From the NCBI GenBank assembly GCA_947626725.1, contig CANQTI010000077.1:1-8395 (forward strand): 8,395 nt of DNA. The letters run 5' to 3'. A program made the position numbers and the translations under genes. Every line of letters begins with the position of its first letter. Position 1 is the first letter of the stretch. A model generated the notes under the pieces. That model ran no database searches. It worked only from the letters and a program-made list of their open reading frames with translations, and was not told the origin of the DNA. The DNA is from an uncultured Eisenbergiella sp. (lineage in GTDB: Bacteria > Bacillota > Clostridia > Lachnospirales > Lachnospiraceae). This document shows, one piece after another, positions 5,516 through 8,395 of this stretch.

Positions 5516-6607
5516 ATGAAACGGAAGAGAATAATGGAGACGGTGATTGCTTTGTGTCTGGCCATCGGGCTCTTTCTGATTCCAGACATGCAGATTACGG
5601 TGCGGGCGGCGCAGGTGATCGCTACGGTGACGGGGACCGTGGTTTCGGATACGACGCCTACTCTGTTGTATCTGTCCACCAAGGATGGCGTAATGCAGAT
5701 CAAGCTGGATTCCGGAACGGATGTCAGTGAGTGCAAATTGCTGCTGCCGGATAAAAATGTGACTGTGTCTGTATCTCATGGATCCGATGGTTATCTTCAT
5801 GCGGTAAAGATCTCAGACGGCCCGGAGACGCCCAAGGTGTCGGTGGATACCTCCTCGCCGGTCACCGTGACGGGGACGCTGGACAAGAAATCCCGGGGAG
5901 ATCTGCTCTATCTCAATACGGCGCAGGGAACGATGGAGATCCGGTTTGATTCGACGACCGATCTGAGCAAGGTCCGTATGCTTGTGGCCGGTCAGTCCTA
6001 CAGCATCAAATGCGGGAGAGGCTCCGATGCCTATATGCATGCGCTCAGCATTACTGATGGGGTGACGGGAGGTGTCTCTGGAAATTCTTCCAGCAACTCT
6101 TCCGGTACGTCCTCCTCTTCCACGACGCCGGCGCCTGCAAAAAATGCACCGGCAGCTACGGCTGCGGTCCTCGGTACGGTTGCAGGGAGCACGAAAGAAG
6201 GACTTTTGTATTTGTCTACGTCCAGTGGGGAAATGCAGTTTGTGATAGATGCTTACACAGATACGAGAAACGGTCTGGTCCTTGTTCCGGACAATCAACT
6301 CATCATTTCGTATTACCGCGGTTCTGATGCCTATATGCATGCCGTGACGGTAATGGGAATAAAGGGTGTGGACGCTCCTGCCCAGGTGGATACTTCTTCG
6401 ACGGCCTTGGTAGGCGGAACGGTGGGCGGAAAGTCCACGCAGGACATCCTCTATCTGGAAACCCAATACGGCGTGATGGAAATTAAACTGGATACACTGC
6501 AGAGTGTTTCCGGATGCAAAGCGTTTGTCGTCGGAAAATGGCTGAACGTGTCCTGCGCACGGGGCTCCGATGCCTACATGCACGCGGTCAGCATCACAGC
6601 GGGCTGA
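5516..6607 (+). CDS. Secreted protein of four tandem repeats, function unknown
   Basis: A 363-residue protein. The ATG at 5516 follows GGAGG (5505-5509) by 6 bases; an in-frame ATG at 5495 lies upstream of that site and is less likely. Residues 1-32 look like a Sec signal peptide: KRKR start, hydrophobic VIALCLAIGLFLI (10-22), likely cut near VRA-AQ (31/32). The rest holds four repeats of about 66 residues (35-100, 115-180, 215-280, 296-361). Each has a GT turn, LLYL (or ILYL), a GxM core strand pair, and GSDAYMHA (GSDGYLHA in the first). The distance from the GT glycine to the GSD glycine is 49 residues in all four. A Ser/Thr/Ala/Pro-rich linker (182-217) parts repeats 2 and 3. Alternating hydrophobic residues suggest small beta-domains, possibly OB- or barrel-like. 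No membrane anchor, LPXTG motif or catalytic motif was seen. It starts 51 bases after buk and ends with two tandem TGA stops. I do not recognise the family. Confidence 0.82.
   Translation: MKRKRIMETVIALCLAIGLFLIPDMQITVRAAQVIATVTGTVVSDTTPTLLYLSTKDGVMQIKLDSGTDVSECKLLLPDKNVTVSVSHGSDGYLHAVKISDGPETPKVSVDTSSPVTVTGTLDKKSRGDLLYLNTAQGTMEIRFDSTTDLSKVRMLVAGQSYSIKCGRGSDAYMHALSITDGVTGGVSGNSSSNSSGTSSSSTTPAPAKNAPAATAAVLGTVAGSTKEGLLYLSTSSGEMQFVIDAYTDTRNGLVLVPDNQLIISYYRGSDAYMHAVTVMGIKGVDAPAQVDTSSTALVGGTVGGKSTQDILYLETQYGVMEIKLDTLQSVSGCKAFVVGKWLNVSCARGSDAYMHAVSITAG
5618..6598 (+). repeat. Four in-frame coding repeats (about 198 bases each)
   Basis: Units at about 5618-5815, 5858-6055, 6158-6355 and 6401-6598. 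They align without gaps at protein level between the GT and GSD positions. Units 2 and 3 share the 17 bases GATGCCTATATGCATGC at 6026-6042 and 6326-6342, exactly 300 bases apart; unit 4 differs there by two silent changes. Elsewhere the units are quite diverged, so the duplications are old while the GSDAYMHA core stays conserved. Confidence 0.8.
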
Positions 6608-6627
6608 TGAGCCCGAAACGGAAAAAC

Positions 6628-6655
6628 GCGCGGTGAGGAGCACTCCTCACCGCGC
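6628..6655. terminator. Perfect 13-bp hairpin, probable transcript end or 3' stabiliser
   Basis: GCGCGGTGAGGAG (6628-6640) pairs perfectly with CTCCTCACCGCGC (6643-6655), in practice a 12-bp stem with a GCAC loop. It begins 20 bases after the stop of the repeat protein. On the + strand the following bases are ATATACGTTCC, without a T-run. On the - strand the stem is followed by GTTTTTCC (from GGAAAAAC at 6620-6627), a textbook terminator tail, although no - strand gene is nearby. It may act in both directions, weakly on the + strand. Confidence 0.6.
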
Positions 6656-6660
6656 ATATA

Positions 6661-6672
6661 CGTTCCGGAACG
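6661..6672. promoter_or_regulatory. 12-bp perfect palindrome next to the HAD gene ribosome site
   Basis: CGTTCCGGAACG reads the same on both strands. It follows the 13-bp hairpin by 5 bases and touches the ribosome site GAGGAG (6672-6677) of the next gene. It could be a dimeric operator or a small RNA hairpin masking the ribosome site; neither is shown by the sequence. Confidence 0.3.
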
Positions 6673-6681
6673 AGGAGTTTT

Positions 6682-7407
6682 ATGAGAGAGAAAAAATGGG
6701 CGCGGCTCACCGCGGTCTTGTTCGATCTGGACGGCACGCTGCTTCCGATGGACCAGGATGTGTTCACCAGAACATATTTTAAGCTGCTGGCGGCGAAGCT
6801 GGTCTCCCACGACTATGAGCCGGGGAAGCTGGTGGACAGCATCTGGGCCGGGACGAAGGCCATGGTGGAGAACGACGGAAGCTGTCCGAACGAGGAGGCA
6901 TTCTGGAAGCGGTTCACACAGATATACGGGGAAAAGGTACGGGAGGATCTGCCGCTGTTCCTGGATTTTTATCAGAACGAGTTCAACCAGGCGAAGCAGG
7001 TATGCGGTCGGAATCCCGCGGCGGCGCAACTCATCGGACGCCTGAAGGAGAGCGTTCATCGGCTCGTGCTGGCGACCAATCCCATTTTCCCCACGGTCGC
7101 CACGGAAAACCGCATCCGCTGGGCGGGCCTGGAGCCGTCGGATTTCGAATGGTACACCACCTATGAGAATATCGGCCATTGCAAGCCCAATCCGGACTAT
7201 TACCGGGATATCCTGGAAAGGCTCGGTTGCGCGGCTGAAGAATGTCTGATGGTGGGCAACGACACGGAAGAGGATATGATCGCCGAAACGCTGGGCATGC
7301 ATGTCTTTCTGCTCACGGATTGCCTGATCAATCGGGACGGCGCGGACATCTCCCGATACCCGCACGGCAGCTTCGACCGGCTGGAAGAGATGCTCTTCGG
7401 CGAATAA
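6682..7407 (+). CDS. HAD-superfamily hydrolase (phosphatase-like)
   Basis: A 241-residue HAD hydrolase with all four family motifs: motif I FDLDGTLLP with the nucleophile Asp15 and Asp17, motif II threonine in LATNP (Thr132), motif III lysine in HCKPNPDYY (Lys168), and motif IV GNDTEEDM (Asp194, Asp198) for magnesium. Residues about 20-110 between motifs I and II form a helical C1-type cap, as in phosphoglycolate-phosphatase-like members. It most likely removes phosphate from a small cytoplasmic metabolite; the substrate cannot be told. GAGGAG (6672-6677) lies 4 bases before the ATG. No clear promoter was seen in the short gap before it, so it may depend on read-through past the 6628-6655 hairpin. 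A 24-base gap separates its stop from the large inverted repeat downstream. Confidence 0.9.
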   Translation: MREKKWARLTAVLFDLDGTLLPMDQDVFTRTYFKLLAAKLVSHDYEPGKLVDSIWAGTKAMVENDGSCPNEEAFWKRFTQIYGEKVREDLPLFLDFYQNEFNQAKQVCGRNPAAAQLIGRLKESVHRLVLATNPIFPTVATENRIRWAGLEPSDFEWYTTYENIGHCKPNPDYYRDILERLGCAAEECLMVGNDTEEDMIAETLGMHVFLLTDCLINRDGADISRYPHGSFDRLEEMLFGE

Positions 7408-7430
7408 CACCTCGTTCATAACGCGCCCCC

Positions 7431-7671
7431 TGTCCCCGCCCGGCAGAAACGGCAAACGCCCCGGCGGCAGGGTGCGCATACATTCCTTTTCCGGACACGC
7501 TCGCGCTCGGAGAAAAACGCAGCGGTGCTAAATTCAGCTTCGCCCGAAGGGCTCGCTTCATTAGAGGTGCGAAACAACTCTTGCGCCTGGCGTTTTTCTA
7601 ACGGTCCGGGAAAATGGAATGTATGCGCACCCTGCCGCCGGGGCGTTTGCCGTTTCTTTCGGGCGGGGACA
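7431..7671. repeat. Large inverted-repeat element (about 65-bp arms, roughly 240 bp in all)
   Basis: The left arm 7431-7496 and right arm 7604-7671 are reverse complements. The outer 12 bases match exactly (TGTCCCCGCCCG / CGGGCGGGGACA), then two mismatches (7443-7444 against 7658-7659), then 42 of 42 bases match (7445-7486 against 7616-7657). After that TTTTCC-GGAC pairs with GTCCGGGAAAAT with two bulged bases. Pairing may extend outward to 7427/7675 with one mismatch. Inside lies AGAAAAACGC (7511-7520) against GCGTTTTTCT (7590-7599), and a head of about 70 bases with small hairpins. It fills most of the 300-base gap between the HAD gene and the GH32 gene. No coding frame in it is credible, no transposase is present, and no target duplication was seen. 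Candidates are a MITE-like element or a structured RNA/terminator element. Confidence 0.88.
7511..7599. terminator. Terminator-like inner stem and branched head of the inverted repeat
   Basis: AGAAAAACGCAG (7511-7522) pairs with CTGGCGTTTTTCT (7587-7599) with one bulged base, so a T5 tract flanks the stem on either strand, the arrangement of a bidirectional intrinsic terminator. In the head, GCCC-GAA-GGGC (7542-7552) forms a small hairpin, and GGTGCGA (7566-7572) can pair with TTGCGCC (7581-7587) using two G-U pairs. CTAA (7528-7531) and TTAG (7561-7564) can also pair around the first hairpin. Function is inferred: it could end the HAD transcript. Confidence 0.45.
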
Positions 7672-7707
7672 TGGGCTGGGCTATGGTAAAGGAAAGGAAA
7701 AGCGAAC

Positions 7708-8395
7708 ATGACGAGCCAGACTTTGCGGGAAGCCAGAAAATATGAAGAAACAGCGGAAAAGCGGATCGGGAAGGAGGAACGGCCCCGGTTTCATCTTTCC
7801 GTGCGCACCGGATGGATGAACGATCCCAACGGATTGTCCTACTACGGCGGAAAGTATCATTTGTTTTATCAGTATTATCCCTATGACAGCCACTGGAACT
7901 CCATGCACTGGGGGCATGCGGTGAGCGATGATCTGCTGCACTGGGAGTATCTGCCGGCCGCCCTGGCGCCGGACGAGGTCTATGACGGGGACGGCTGTTT
8001 TTCGGGCAGCGCCCTCACCCTGCCGGACGGCAGACAGCTTCTGATGTATACCGGCGTGCGGAAGGTCATGGACGAGGACGGCATGTACCGGGAGCTGCAG
8101 ACCCAATGCCTGGCGACGGGAGACGGCGTGGATTATGAGAAATATGAACGGAATCCGGTGCTGACGCAGGCGGATTTGCCGGAGGGCGGAAGCCGGTATG
8201 ACTTCCGGGATCCCAAAATATGGCAGAAGGAGGACGGGACTTACCGCTGTGTGGCGGGCAACTGTTCCGCGGACGGCGACGGCCAGATCCTTCTGTTCGA
8301 AAGCCCGGACGGATTCCGCTGGAGCTTTGAGAAGATCCTGGCGAAAAACGGGAACCGCTTCGGCAGGATGTGGGAGTGCCCGGATTTCTTCACGC
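7708..8395 (+). CDS. Glycoside hydrolase family 32 (sucrose-6-phosphate hydrolase / fructosidase), 3' end outside window
   Basis: The frame is open from ATG 7708 to the window end, giving the first 229 residues of a protein usually about 450-500 residues long. AAAGGAAAGGAAAA (7688-7701) precedes the start at a suitable distance. The GH32 five-blade propeller motifs are present: WMNDPNG (36-42) with the nucleophile Asp39, FYQYYP and HWNSMHWGHAVSDDLLHW (53-79), CFSGSA (97-102), FRDPK (166-170) with the transition-state stabiliser Asp168, and WECPDFF (222-228) with the acid/base Glu223. No signal peptide is seen, so it should act in the cytoplasm on an imported sugar, most likely sucrose, sucrose-6-phosphate or short fructans. 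No transporter, fructokinase or LacI-type regulator is within the window to decide. It lies 37 bases after the large inverted repeat; no clear promoter was found between them. Confidence 0.95.
   Translation, partial: MTSQTLREARKYEETAEKRIGKEERPRFHLSVRTGWMNDPNGLSYYGGKYHLFYQYYPYDSHWNSMHWGHAVSDDLLHWEYLPAALAPDEVYDGDGCFSGSALTLPDGRQLLMYTGVRKVMDEDGMYRELQTQCLATGDGVDYEKYERNPVLTQADLPEGGSRYDFRDPKIWQKEDGTYRCVAGNCSADGDGQILLFESPDGFRWSFEKILAKNGNRFGRMWECPDFFT

Noticed and set aside
7431..7671. CRISPR array or insertion sequence with transposase
   Set aside because: There is a single inverted pair, no regularly spaced direct repeats, and no transposase-like protein in any frame.
7416..7709. A 97-residue - strand open frame across the intergenic region
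   Set aside because: It runs through both arms of the inverted repeat, so its sequence is a by-product of the hairpin; no domain or ribosome site was seen.

Overview
The window reads as a piece of chromosome from a strictly anaerobic, GC-rich Firmicute, most likely a butyrate-forming gut Lachnospiraceae-type clostridium. The reasons are the end of an EtfA gene, an adjacent phosphate butyryltransferase / butyrate kinase pair, AGGAGG-type ribosome sites, sigma-A type promoters and a flavin reductase-rubredoxin fusion protein. The species cannot be named from sequence reading alone. All recognisable genes lie on the + strand, and no transposase, phage gene, tRNA, rRNA or CRISPR array was seen.

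Layout. Positions 1-249 are the 3' end of etfA, the electron-transfer flavoprotein alpha subunit. Bases 276-911 encode a flavin reductase domain fused to a short-loop rubredoxin, closed by a strong intrinsic terminator (946-1000). A good promoter (1053-1081) then starts a group of three genes: a YbaK/EbsC-type aminoacyl-tRNA deacylase (1104-1601), a small basic single-span membrane protein overlapping it by four bases (1598-1873), and S-methyl-5-thioribose-1-phosphate isomerase mtnA (1949-3040). A 345-base gap holds a near-consensus promoter (3235-3263) and a leader of about 115 bases with three stem-loops, followed by ptb (3386-4309) and buk (4397-5464). Next come a secreted protein made of four repeats (5516-6607), a 13-bp perfect hairpin, and a HAD-family phosphatase (6682-7407). 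The 300 bases after it are almost entirely a large inverted repeat (7431-7671). The window ends inside a GH32 sucrose/fructan hydrolase that starts at 7708.

How the genes work together. EtfA is the partner of butyryl-CoA dehydrogenase, and Ptb-Buk converts butyryl-CoA to butyrate with ATP formation. The window therefore carries the redox end and the energy-harvesting end of butyrate fermentation a few kilobases apart, in separate transcription units. The flavin reductase-rubredoxin is plausibly an electron carrier linked to oxygen or NO defence. MtnA (methionine-salvage sugar), the HAD phosphatase and GH32 look like separate metabolic functions.

Most notable items: the roughly 240-bp hairpin element with 42/42 identical arm sequence and a structured head, the secreted four-repeat protein with exactly conserved internal spacing, and the structured leader of ptb-buk. 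No clearly new multi-gene system was found.
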